Part shown: in pieces, positions 8,601 through 15,385 of the stretch
Numbering within the stretch: the stretch's first letter is position 1
Layout of the letters: the number at the start of each line of letters is the position of its first letter
Source of the DNA: Bin52 sp965243345
Lineage (GTDB): Bacteria; Pseudomonadota; Alphaproteobacteria; Thalassobaculales; Thalassobaculaceae
NCBI GenBank assembly: GCA_965243345.1
Contig: CBDEUR010000003.1
Location: forward strand, 744,001-808,000
Direction of reading: 5' to 3'
Length of the DNA: 64,000 nt
Notes under the pieces: model-generated
What the model was told of the DNA's origin: nothing
The model's database searches: none
What the model saw: only the letters and a program-made list of their open reading frames with translations
Translations under genes and position numbers: made by a program

Positions 8601-11536
8601 TTGAAACGCGCCCCTCCCTGCTGGAGGACCTGCTGACCGAAGTGGAGGACGTTGCGGAACCTGTGCCGACGGGTCTCGAGGACGCGTTGATCCATCGGCT
8701 CTGGAATGTTCAGGCCGCGGAGCGGAAGGAACTGCTGCTTTCCTTCGTGCAGCAGGAGCTGCAGGCGGTGTTGCGGTTGTCCGCCCTGCCACCCCCGACG
8801 GCGCGGTTCTTCGACCTGGGTGTCGACTCCCTCATGTCCGTCGAGCTGAGGAACCGCCTCAACCGGGCGTTCGCCGGGGAGTTCGTTGCGCCGAACACGG
8901 TGGTCTTCGACTATCCCGATGCGGCGAGTCTTGCCGGATACCTGGCCGAAGCACTCGGGGAAGCCCTGCAGGGCAAGGAACCGGTCCCCACGCCGGCGCC
9001 TCAACGGACCGAGCGAAAGCGAGAACCACGCGCTGCCGGAAAGGATGACCGGATCGCGATCGTCGGCATGGCATGCCGGTTTCCTGGCGCGCCCGACCTG
9101 GCGGCCTATTGGGACCATCTCGCGGCAGGCGCGAATGCTGTGACCGACGGTCGGCCGGGCTCTGGCGACTGGCGGGATATCGTGGGTGATCCGAACGGCG
9201 AACTCGCGGCGTATCGCAGAGGCGGATTCGTCAGCGGTATCGATGAATTCGATGCCGCCTTCTTCGGAATCAGGCCGATTGAAGCGTACACCCTGGATCC
9301 GCAGCAACGCATGCTGCTGGAGACAAGCTGGCATGCAATTGAAGATGCCGGACTCGATCCCGGTAGCCTGAGGGGCAGCCGCACCGGCGTCTATGTCGGC
9401 ATAAGCGGCTCGGAGTATCGCAATGTGCTGGCGCAGAAGGGCGCCGATGCCGGGCTCCTGGGCACGATGGGCAGTGTGGCGGCCGGTCGGGTCGCCTTCG
9501 TGCTGGGCCTCATGGGCCCCGCAATGCCGCTGGACATGACCTGTGCGGCATCGCTTGCTGCCGTGCATGAGGCCGTGATGGCGTTGCAGCGCGAAGAGGT
9601 GGATCTCGCTCTTGCCGGCGGCGTCAGCGCCATTCTGTCCCCGTCCGTCGCCAGGTTCATGGTGGAAATGGGCCTGGTCTCCCAGAACGGGAACTGCAGG
9701 ACCTTTGACGCCTCCGCCGACGGACATGTCCGGGGCGAGGGCTGCGGGGTCCTCGTTCTCAAGCGCCTCGAGGAGGCCGAAGCGGAGGGCGATCCTGTCT
9801 GGGGAGTGATCCGCGGCTCGGCGGTGAACCACAACGGCATCAGTGCGGGGCTGACGATTCCCAACGGGCGCGCCCAGGAGCAGGTGATCGAGGAAGCCTT
9901 GTCCAGGGCGGGTATCGCGCCGAGCGATGTGGACTATCTGGAAGCTCACGGTACCGGCTCGACGCTCGGCGACCCAATCGAGGTGAATGCCGCAGCGGCG
10001 GTCTACTGCAGGGATCGTGACGCCGGACACCCGCTGTTGATGGGCACGGTGAAGACCAGCATCGGTCACCTGGAAGCGGCGGCCGGGGTTGCCGGGCTGA
10101 TCAAGGTTGTCCTTGCGATGCGGAATGGCACGATACCGAAGCACCTGCACTTCGCGACGCCGAACCCGCATGTGGACTGGGACCGGCTGCCGGTCCGCAT
10201 TACGTCGGAGGCGACCAACTGGCCCGTTCAGCCCGACCGGCCGGCCTGCGCCGGGGTCAGTGCATTCGGGATTTCGGGCACGAATGCCCATGTCATCGTC
10301 GAGGGGTATGGAACGCGCGACGGGCGGCAGGAGCCGGAAGGTTCACCGACCGAGGTCGCCGTCGCGCTGCCGGAAGCCTTCGCCGGGCCGGATTCGGGCG
10401 GCGGCACGTACTTGGAGCGCGGGAAACGAACCTTGCCGCTGTCGGGCAAGTCCGCCAGTGCCGTCAGAACCCTGGCCAGGGAGTATCTGTCGTGGCTGGA
10501 TCGCAGGGAGGATGCGCTGGCGTCGGATGGTGCGGCTGCGGGTTCGCTTCTTTCCGACATGGCGTGGACGGCCGGTACCGGAAGGAACCACCTGGCCTAC
10601 CGCTCCGGTGTGGTGTTCACCGACGCCGCGTCGCTCCGGGAGCAGCTGAACGCCATTGCACATGGTGATGACACGCCGGACCCGAGCGGGACGCCGAAGG
10701 TTGCCCTCGTCTTTCCCGGATCGCATGCCGGTTGGGCCGATCTTGCAGCAGCCCTGTACGAGACGGAGCCTGTCGCGCGGGCTGTGCTGGACCACTGCGA
10801 TGCGGCGGTCCGCGCCGAACGCGGCGAGTCACTCACGGATCGCATGTTCGCACGCTCCGGTGCGCAGGATGATCGCGAGGATCCTGCGTGGGTGCTGCCG
10901 ACGGTCTATGCCCTGCACTGTGCGATCACCGCTCTCTGGTCCAGCGTCGGTGTGAATGCGAGCGTGGTTGTCGGGCAGGGAATCGGTGAACTGGCTGCAG
11001 TCAGGGCGGCGGGAGCGATCAGGTTCGAAGACGGGTTGCGGCTTGTCCTGGCAGGCGGCGGGACGAACGGCTCTTCGACCGAACGGTTGGTGAATGACGT
11101 GAGTCCGGCTCCGCTGTCATGTGCCGTGATTGACGGCGCCACCGGCCTGGAGATGCAGAGGAACGGCTTCCCGGATATCCTCCGCAGGTCGATCGGACAG
11201 GGAAGACAGGCACCTCCGCTTGAACACATTGCCCGAACGCTGTCGGCCCGGGGAATCGAGGCAATCGTCGAAGCGGGCCCGGGAATTTCGCTGGGAGCGG
11301 CCATTGCGGGCGCCTGGCCGGACACGCCACAGAGTGATGGTCCGCCGACCGTGCTGACGACACTCCGAAATCCGCCGGATGGCGACCGGTTTGCGGAGGC
11401 TGTCGCCCGGGCCTACGAGGTCGGCCTCCCGGTCAGTTTTGCGGGATTGTTCGGTGGCGAAAGTCGGCGCCGGATTTCGCTGCCCCGTTATCCGTTCGAG
11501 CGCATGCGCTACTGGATCGACACGCTCAGGCAGTAG
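2549..11536 (+). CDS. Type I polyketide synthase: AT-DH-cMT-ER-KR-ACP then KS-AT(inactive)
   Basis: The 2995-residue ORF continues the PKS after the frameshift. Approximate domains: AT1 143-440 (GHSLGE near 234); post-AT linker ending GYPFQRERYW; DH 518-815 (HxxxGxxxxP with His 550, second acid in LLDGCFQS at 723); C-methyltransferase with SAM motif VLEVGAGTGSAT near 1052; structural KR half 1285-1440; ER 1470-1770 (GAGGVGLAAIQLA near 1596); KR 1783-1960 (TGGLGGIG); ACP with GVDSLMSVEL, Ser 2094; KS2 2168-2590 with Cys 2332 (MTCAASL), EAHGTGS and SIGHL; AT2 2630-2995. AT2 has GQGIGE instead of GHSLGE (active Ser is Gly 2811), has lost the N-terminal GQGSQ-type motif (GSHAGW) and the small subdomain, and no ACP follows. 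The KR catalytic Tyr position is His 1930 (TNHASAN). A complete reducing and methylating module suggests methyl-branched, saturated acyl chains, perhaps made iteratively; that is inference. No thioesterase domain is present. The stop lies 11 bases from the convergent hydrolase gene. Confidence 0.95.
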   Translation: MVVEGYGKPDGSGSDYTMPWPTGAAVRVSPVLPESCSDCGPARSEPGPREHRILPLSGKTDGALRALAARYLSWLDEEGVRACAGQDGSSSLLADMAWTAGVGRSHFGYRDAVLFQDPRSLRSGLQALLERTEESAPVAPARIAFAYTGQASQWVGMGQDLYETEPVVRAVLDRCDALLREERGGSLLEVMFGRSGEAEDLDDPKWKQPAIYALECALAALWSSIGIRPDVVLGHSLGEIAAAHTAGVFSLEDGLRFAAARGALIGALPGEGAMAAVFAPADHVSAALDEHNAASRGTGLCIAVDNGAHQVISGPASEVSALLEVLEARDIRVARLRRSPAYHSAMVEPALDDLEAVLSTISFSPPTLTLVSNLTGRTVGADQPLDAAYWRRHAREPVAFRACVETLAEIGVDALVEIGPHAVLGPMTAMIWPEAAHTNSGAPVTLASLRRPSTRSPEPSGADAFRDAVVGAYRAGLPVAFEGLFAGEERRRIPLPGYPFQRERYWLDPPRQRRREGGHPLLGVRRESPRGEVTFETEIFSSDPAWVKDHLVFGQVVVPGAMFATMAATVLWGERAGPIVLDDCQLHSPMIVPQEDSQDAEGEGGRKLQILFEGAGSTAPRRFEVFSQGSEDGWTLHLDGSMSAGERHLETAHRVDIDGLKADLEAGDVAALYRNKVSTRVVLGPSFRPLQAVWSGPGEAIGEVMLPDVLDGSNLDLHPILLDGCFQSVLAARDQARVAGKATYMPFGWDRLWLLGPPPDRIFCHVRMRETAQLGESLQPGDDPPEVVKADLRIYDVTGEPVGGVDGFTMKRATRAAMLSASAAIKDSLYEVVWRERPLTGADRSAGFLQDLETVRAGVGGFPDYLDDEGVRPEQRAALLEDLDRLGSAYVLSAFEHLGWRRRVGEAVEPDVLCERWNILEQHRRLFDRLFGILAEQGVLRREPGGGFVVAKGPEEWPPDAAGSEPQRLAERLRALHPHGGNEIGLLERCGEVLADVLQGRIDPLSLLFGGDGPGAADLYRTAPAALAANRMLADVVEAVAADLPEGRQLRVLEVGAGTGSATEPILERLLPGRFEYMFTDISPAFFAEAESRFPAREMQIEFRALDIEADPVGQGFEAHAYDLVIAANVLHATRNLGETLAHCKALLAPSGRLVALELVRGRYLQDLTFGLLDGWWRFADPYRSDHALATPETWCRAFSEAGFGETDVLGVDGFDGGRPLGPGIIVAHGPSEVDLPPGAWILVPDRNGTGEGLAANLAARNQTVVMAGDTVEAGESPSPRPGIFRVAVEEDSREAWRSLFAGLPQEVPLQGIVHLKALDGHGVSATTEEVALDVKQAGAGALSLVQGALDAGVSPAKGLSFLTRGAQVLERETVGELAGATLWGFGKALAREVAHLGPRMIDLDPEETAGVTGVVDELLFPDHENHVVLRNGARNVARLVQIGAGRARVTLPDEPGWRLAPDRDGMLDGLRTETVPISPLKPGDVRVAIEASGLNFRDVLRATGALHTGPLGREMCGRVVETGPNVADVSVGDRVVGLAFGTFGPEVVTPAELVAPAPDRISPAKLATVPVAFTTAELAFELAGLKAGERVLIHAGAGGVGLAAIQLAHAAGAEVIATASRPKHDYLRALGVSRVFDSRQTSYGKEILQATSGEGVQVVLNSLTGPGFIEASLECLASGGRFVELGARDIWSEEAMSAARPDVEYSTLRLDVLKESDPARPGAALRRVMLRIAEGELSPLPHTSWPLAEVSSAMAFMRSARHVGKIVLEMPAVSQGRLRGDRTYLVTGGLGGIGCAVAGWLASRGAGAIVLNGRRPPDPGSEDAIQALQEGGATVRVEIADLTDFAAVDAMLARIDADLPPLAGVIHSVGVLSDGSVANQDWERFERVLWPKVLGGWHLHRATEERDLDMFVLFSSVVGVLGSAGQTNHASANAFLDQLAAHRRARGLPGQSIAWGAWSEVGEAEEQRERIAGRMAGRGARWITPQQGLRALDHILSQDVTGSAVTSVDWPVYAESFETRPSLLEDLLTEVEDVAEPVPTGLEDALIHRLWNVQAAERKELLLSFVQQELQAVLRLSALPPPTARFFDLGVDSLMSVELRNRLNRAFAGEFVAPNTVVFDYPDAASLAGYLAEALGEALQGKEPVPTPAPQRTERKREPRAAGKDDRIAIVGMACRFPGAPDLAAYWDHLAAGANAVTDGRPGSGDWRDIVGDPNGELAAYRRGGFVSGIDEFDAAFFGIRPIEAYTLDPQQRMLLETSWHAIEDAGLDPGSLRGSRTGVYVGISGSEYRNVLAQKGADAGLLGTMGSVAAGRVAFVLGLMGPAMPLDMTCAASLAAVHEAVMALQREEVDLALAGGVSAILSPSVARFMVEMGLVSQNGNCRTFDASADGHVRGEGCGVLVLKRLEEAEAEGDPVWGVIRGSAVNHNGISAGLTIPNGRAQEQVIEEALSRAGIAPSDVDYLEAHGTGSTLGDPIEVNAAAAVYCRDRDAGHPLLMGTVKTSIGHLEAAAGVAGLIKVVLAMRNGTIPKHLHFATPNPHVDWDRLPVRITSEATNWPVQPDRPACAGVSAFGISGTNAHVIVEGYGTRDGRQEPEGSPTEVAVALPEAFAGPDSGGGTYLERGKRTLPLSGKSASAVRTLAREYLSWLDRREDALASDGAAAGSLLSDMAWTAGTGRNHLAYRSGVVFTDAASLREQLNAIAHGDDTPDPSGTPKVALVFPGSHAGWADLAAALYETEPVARAVLDHCDAAVRAERGESLTDRMFARSGAQDDREDPAWVLPTVYALHCAITALWSSVGVNASVVVGQGIGELAAVRAAGAIRFEDGLRLVLAGGGTNGSSTERLVNDVSPAPLSCAVIDGATGLEMQRNGFPDILRRSIGQGRQAPPLEHIARTLSARGIEAIVEAGPGISLGAAIAGAWPDTPQSDGPPTVLTTLRNPPDGDRFAEAVARAYEVGLPVSFAGLFGGESRRRISLPRYPFERMRYWIDTLRQ

Positions 11537-11547
11537 ACCGCGCGCAG

Positions 11548-12338
11548 TCAGGACGGGGACTGGGCGAGCCCGAGTTCGAGGAGAAAGTTGCGCAGACATG
11601 TGATGCACTCAACCGGCTGTTCAGGTCGGAGCCGATGGGTGTTTTCGGGAACAAGGTCGTCGTCCACGGCCGAAACGTGGTGAAGATCGAAGATCGGCAG
11701 GTCGAAATACGGCAAGGCAGGGTCAGTGCCAATTGCCCTTGTCGGACGTGGTAGCGTTGCCAGGTCGAGGAGGGGTGCGCAGCTCCGCACGCAGTCGACA
11801 ATCTGCGCCTCGAATTCTCGTGGGCAGCGCAGTTCCATTTCGCCGCCGGGGCGTCGACGCAATGCCGTCTTCGCCATCTGCTGCCGGAACCCGGGAAGTT
11901 CCGGGAGGAAAGTCGACATGGAGCCGAGGAGGTCGGTGAACTCCTCCTCCGACAGAAACCTGCAGCCGCGTTTTCGTGATTTTCGGGCGAGGCGTTCGGC
12001 AGCCTTGTCGAACCCGGCTCTGCTCGCAGCCGGGTTGCAGTTCGGCGGATCGAACAGCACCAGTGCCGCGTACCTGCTGGTCGGCGACAGCAGGGATGCC
12101 AGTGCTGACAGGGAATGAAACACGCCAACGGTCGGCCTGGCGTCCCGGAACCGGTCAACAGCCCCGGGCACGAGATCGTGGTCGGTGAGCAGGTTCGGGA
12201 TGTGGTGGTCCCGGCGAGCACCGACAGGGTTTCAGCCATGGTTTCCCAGATCAACGACCCCGGGTCGAACTCTTCGGCGAGGAGTGACCGGAAGGGACAG
12301 TACAGGTCGATGGCAGGTCCATTGCCATAGCCGGGCAT
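11548..12338 (-). pseudogene. Alpha/beta-hydrolase (possible thioesterase/offloading enzyme), frameshifted
   Basis: Two minus-strand frames together spell an alpha/beta hydrolase of about 263 residues. From ATG 12338 it opens MPGYGNGPAIDLY and runs through WETMAETLSVLAG. It then needs one extra base at the GGG read from 12212-12210 to continue as DHHIPNLLTDHDLVPG, VGVFHSLSA (nucleophile-elbow Ser, with F for the usual first Gly) and LVLFDPPN. The expected catalytic His is in LVPENTHRLRPEQP near the C-terminus. The downstream frame alone is open over 11548-12171. An earlier start at ATG 12394 (MAQHARYDG) would need a second shift. Because it follows the PPTase and ACP genes and faces a PKS that lacks a TE domain, it is a candidate chain-release or editing thioesterase. 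It could equally be an unrelated esterase. As sequenced it would not give a full-length enzyme. Confidence 0.6.
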
Positions 12339-12474
12339 CAGGCGGGTGCCGGCATCGAGACTGCCGTGCCGTCGTAGCGGGCGTGCTGAGCCATCGTGGA
12401 GCTCACTCTCGCATACGGACCGTGGCTCCGGGACAGTCCGGGCTGCGTGTGTGCCCATGCCGGCACTCTGGCGC

Positions 12475-13269
12475 TTATGTCCTTGAATCGAAACTCGAAG
12501 CAGACCCTGCCTCGCAGGCGAGTGCAGCGGAAAAAGTGGCGTTGTCGAGGCACTCCAGGTACCAGGATTCCTCCGGTGATCCGGGGAGACTGAACAGGCC
12601 GGATCCCGTTTCCTCATATATTCCGCGTGGGATGTCGAATCCCGCGGTGTCCACAGAGAGTCCGAACCCCGTCGCCTTGATCAGTGCTTCCTTCAGAGTC
12701 CACAACCGGTAAAACAGTTCGATCTTGCGCCATCCACTGAGTGCCCCGAGAGCAACACGTTCCCCCGGGGCAAACAGGAGGCGAATGTCCCCGTCAAGGT
12801 CCCGCCGGGGAGATCGCTCCTCGACATCGACACCGACACATTCCGTTGAGGCGAGTGCAATAAGTCCATGGCGACCGCCATGGCTCACGTTGAATGCCGC
12901 AGCAACCGGGGCCCCGTTTACAAGAGCGAACGGCTTGCCATGCCGTGCAGCCGCGAATGACAGTTGATCGTTACGGCATCCCAGTCGCCCGCAAAGGAGT
13001 TGCCGCAAGGCCGCCCGGCAAAGAGTGAACTGACGGTGCGGTCTGGGATGCACAAACCTGTCCCGTCGTTGACGTTCCGATTCATCGAGCCAGGCAAGAG
13101 CCTGGTTCTCCCGGCGCCCGTTTGCTGCCAGGTCCACATGATAAACCGCCGCCGTGTCCGTCTTGTGGAACGGTTTCCACAAGGGTCCGGCAGCTCTGTC
13201 GGGCCCGTTGTGCGAGCGGTCGGCATGTGTCCTGTCGGTTGAACGAGGGTGCAATTCAGCATCCATCAT
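12475..13269 (-). CDS. Sfp-type 4'-phosphopantetheinyl transferase
   Basis: Transfers the phosphopantetheine arm of CoA to the active Ser of carrier proteins. The diagnostic motifs are all present: FNVSHGGRHG, then VGVDVEERSP with the Mg-binding acids, then FYRLWTLKEALIKATGFG. The length (about 264 residues) fits the Sfp/Gsp/HetI class rather than the short AcpS class, so broad carrier-protein activity is expected. I chose ATG 13269 (tandem ATG ATG GAT). The longer frame opens with TTG at 13281, immediately beside the 13284-13307 hairpin. It lies downstream of the discrete ACP gene on the same strand and next to the PKS, so it probably activates both the PKS ACP domain and the discrete ACP. 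Confidence 0.92.
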   Translation of the reverse strand: MMDAELHPRSTDRTHADRSHNGPDRAAGPLWKPFHKTDTAAVYHVDLAANGRRENQALAWLDESERQRRDRFVHPRPHRQFTLCRAALRQLLCGRLGCRNDQLSFAAARHGKPFALVNGAPVAAAFNVSHGGRHGLIALASTECVGVDVEERSPRRDLDGDIRLLFAPGERVALGALSGWRKIELFYRLWTLKEALIKATGFGLSVDTAGFDIPRGIYEETGSGLFSLPGSPEESWYLECLDNATFSAALACEAGSASSFDSRT

Positions 13270-13283
13270 TGACCGGTCCAAGC

Positions 13284-13307
13284 GAAAGCCCCGTGGCCGG
13301 GGCTTTC
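13284..13307 (-). terminator. GC-rich hairpin between the ACP and PPTase genes
   Basis: GAAAGCCCCG, a 4-base loop (TGGC), and CGGGGCTTTC form a perfect 10-bp stem. It sits 70 bases after the ACP stop and 15 bases before the PPTase ATG. It may terminate or attenuate the ACP transcript so that ACP is made in excess over PPTase. There is no long U-tract outside the stem, so rho-independent function is uncertain. Confidence 0.45.
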
Positions 13308-13376
13308 GTCATTGCTCGGACCAGGTGAAACCTTTCACAGAAGACTGCCCTGATCCAGTTTCCCGGATCAGCCGCT

Positions 13377-13598
13377 CTACGAGTCCAGATACTGAACCAG
13401 GTCCTGCAGTGTCTTGAAGTTGGCAACCTTCTCGGGCGGTATTTCGACACCAAAGGCTTCTCCAACCTTCTTGACGAATGCGACCGCATCCACCGAAGAA
13501 ACGTCCGAATCACCGAGCCCGGCATCAAAGTTGGGTTCCCTGCCAAGATTCAGGTGCTGGTTGACCAGTTCCTTGACTCGATCTTTGGTAGAACTCAC
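13377..13598 (-). CDS. Discrete acyl carrier protein
   Basis: A 73-residue type II carrier protein. Features are an N-terminal helix (STKDRVKELVNQHL), then DAGLGDSDVSSVDAVAFVKK and VGEAFGVEIPPE, ending LQDLVQYLD; the layout of helices and the VEIP motif fit ACPs. The phosphopantetheine Ser is expected in VSSVDAVAF, where the usual DSL is SSV, so this is a divergent carrier. Start choice: GTG at 13598, preceded at eight bases by AAGGAGG (13607-13613), a near-perfect ribosome binding site. The longer open frame to 13721 is discarded. The gene has its own promoter-like sequence. The neighbouring PPTase could activate it, and it could serve the ACP-less second KS of the PKS in trans. That link is inference. 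Confidence 0.88.
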   Translation of the reverse strand: MSSTKDRVKELVNQHLNLGREPNFDAGLGDSDVSSVDAVAFVKKVGEAFGVEIPPEKVANFKTLQDLVQYLDS

Positions 13599-13782
13599 GA
13601 CTGTATCCTCCTTGGAAAGCGAGAAGTCAGGTAGGAGAAATGTACGATTGCTGCATGACCGGTGAATCCCGGCAGGAGTTTCATGAGAGAACTCCAGAAT
13701 GAATAAGTATTTCTCCCGCAAAACGCCTGAAACAGCACTCTTGGGTTCAAGACAGCAGAGGCACTTTTCTCATTCTGAGTAT

Positions 13783-13811
13783 AGTATTTACTCAATTTTG
13801 ACGAGTGTCAA
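13783..13811 (-). promoter_or_regulatory. Promoter of the discrete ACP gene
   Basis: On the minus strand a consensus TTGACA (13811-13806) is followed after 17 bases by AATACT (or after 19 by TACTAT) in a locally AT-rich stretch unlike its surroundings. It would give a leader of roughly 170 bases before the GTG. It is the best sigma-70-like match at the PKS locus. Confidence 0.5.
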
Positions 13812-14323
13812 GCATTGAGGTCAGGTGCACACTGTGTGTGATCTGTTATCAGACCGGGTTCGCTTGTGCGGAAAGCGAGCACGCTGAGTATAGAGCATGA
13901 GTTGCGCCGGGGCCATTCGCGACTCCAGGTCAGGCTCGTGCTCCGGGCCTTGGGATGAGGAGGCCCACCCGCACCGCGGGGTCCTGACGGACCGGATGGA
14001 CGGGTCACGTGTCATGTGCCGGCGCGAGTGCCGGGCCAGGGCAACGGTCAAGCAACGGAACACGGCGCCAACAGGGTGCCGGGGTCGGGTGGCGATGCCG
14101 TATGCTCGCGCGCGGTGACCGTCTGGCGGATTGGTACCATGTCCCGGAGCGGTGTGATGGTGCGCGGAAGGCTGCACGACCCTGCAGGGGATCGTGACGC
14201 ACGGCAGGGACGGTTTCAGCGCTGGTCCGGCACTGGCGGCGAAGGCCAGGTGGCTGGCGGAGTGCCAGGCCCGCGGGAAATGCCGGCGATCCGGCGTCGG
14301 TAGCCGGAGCAGAGGGCGAGATC
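13812..14323. other. Intergenic region; no convincing gene
   Basis: About 510 bases between the divergent ACP and cyclase-family genes. Short open frames on both strands have no recognisable domain, no ribosome binding site and biased composition. I see no RNA gene or clear repeat in it. Confidence 0.5.
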
Positions 14324-15353
14324 ATGGCGCGACGATGGGTCAAAAGGCCGGAGGGGTCGAACCGGGGGGGTGCGGCCCCGATGACCAGAGAGGTCGCTCA
14401 CCCTGCTGGCTGCGGAACGGGTCCTGAGCGCCGTCCGGGAGGGCGAGACCGGGGAACGGTTCTGCCTGTTGCTGCCGCTGGACCATCCGGGCGGCCGCCT
14501 GCCCAACCCGCGGCGTTTCCCGCCGCGCCTGTTCGCGACCCGGCGCGGCGGATTGGCGAATTTCAACCTGCCGCTTCACATCACCGATCCGCAGCTGACG
14601 GACGTGGAGTGCGATGATGCCGCCCTGATCTGCCTGCAGTACTCGACCCGGTGGGACAGTCTGTGCCACGTCGGCGGATGGTTCGACGCCGACGGTGACG
14701 GGGAACCGGAAATCGTCTACTACAACGGCTGGCGTGGCGGCGATTACGTGGTCGGACCGCAGACCGACCGCGCCGGGGACGAGTTCACCCGTATCGAGGG
14801 GTCGCGGGCGCGCGCACTGGGGATCGAGAACATGGCCGAGGCCTGCGTGCAGGGACGCGGGGTCCTTGTCGACCTCGAGCACCGTCACGGGCGCGCCCGG
14901 GTTCAGGTCGGCTACGAGGAGCTGATGCGGATCATGGAGGAGGACCGGATCGAGGTCGAGGAGGGTGACATGGTGTGTTTTCACACCGGTTTTGCCCAGG
15001 GACTGCTGGACATGGGGCGGACCCCCGACGAACTCAGCCTTCACAGCTCCTTCGACTGTCTTGACGGCCGCGATGACCGGTTCCACGACTGGACCCGCGA
15101 CAGCGGCGTGGCGGTGGCAATCGGCGACAACTGCGGCATCGAGGATACCTCCGTTCCGCTGCCGCCGGGGGATGCGCCGCTGCGCGAGCTGTGCATCTTC
15201 AGGCTCGGTATCCACATCAGCGAGATGTTCTACCTGACCGGTCTGCGCGACCGTCTGGCGGAACTCGGGCGCTGCCGGTTCCTGCTCACCGCACCGCCCC
15301 TGCGCCTGCCGGGAGCGGTGGGAAGCCCGCCGACCCCGATCGCCACGCAGTAG
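14324..15353 (+). CDS. Cyclase-family (kynurenine formamidase-like) metal-dependent hydrolase, N-terminus frameshifted
   Basis: The clean frame 14469-15353 gives 294 residues of the cyclase family (PF04199-like). It includes NPRRFPPRLFATR, WDSLCHVGGWFDADGDG with the metal-ligand His, IVYYNGW, a GVLVDLE strand, FHTGFAQ and a C-terminal RDSGVAVAIGDNCGIED. The expected N-terminus is present but scattered over three frames. MARRWVKRPEGSN starts at ATG 14324, GCGPDDQRGR is in the next frame, and LTLLAAERVLSAVREG joins the main frame. One base is missing at the G7 run 14364-14370 and one near 14395-14398. So either the gene is a pseudogene, the sequence has two errors, or a shorter protein starts downstream. 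Such hydrolases usually act on amide or ester bonds of small acids. It lies 32 bases before the acyl-CoA synthetase gene, suggesting a shared operon. Confidence 0.8.
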
Positions 15354-15385
15354 ACCCCAACCCGTTCCGGAGAGTGATCGGTCCC

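Noticed and set aside
15191..15385. Upstream extension of the acyl-CoA synthetase frame into the cyclase gene
   Set aside because: It overlaps the end of the cyclase gene and reads as noise (MHLQARYPHQ...); the family start at LLDPRSVAVIGAS fits ATG 15386.
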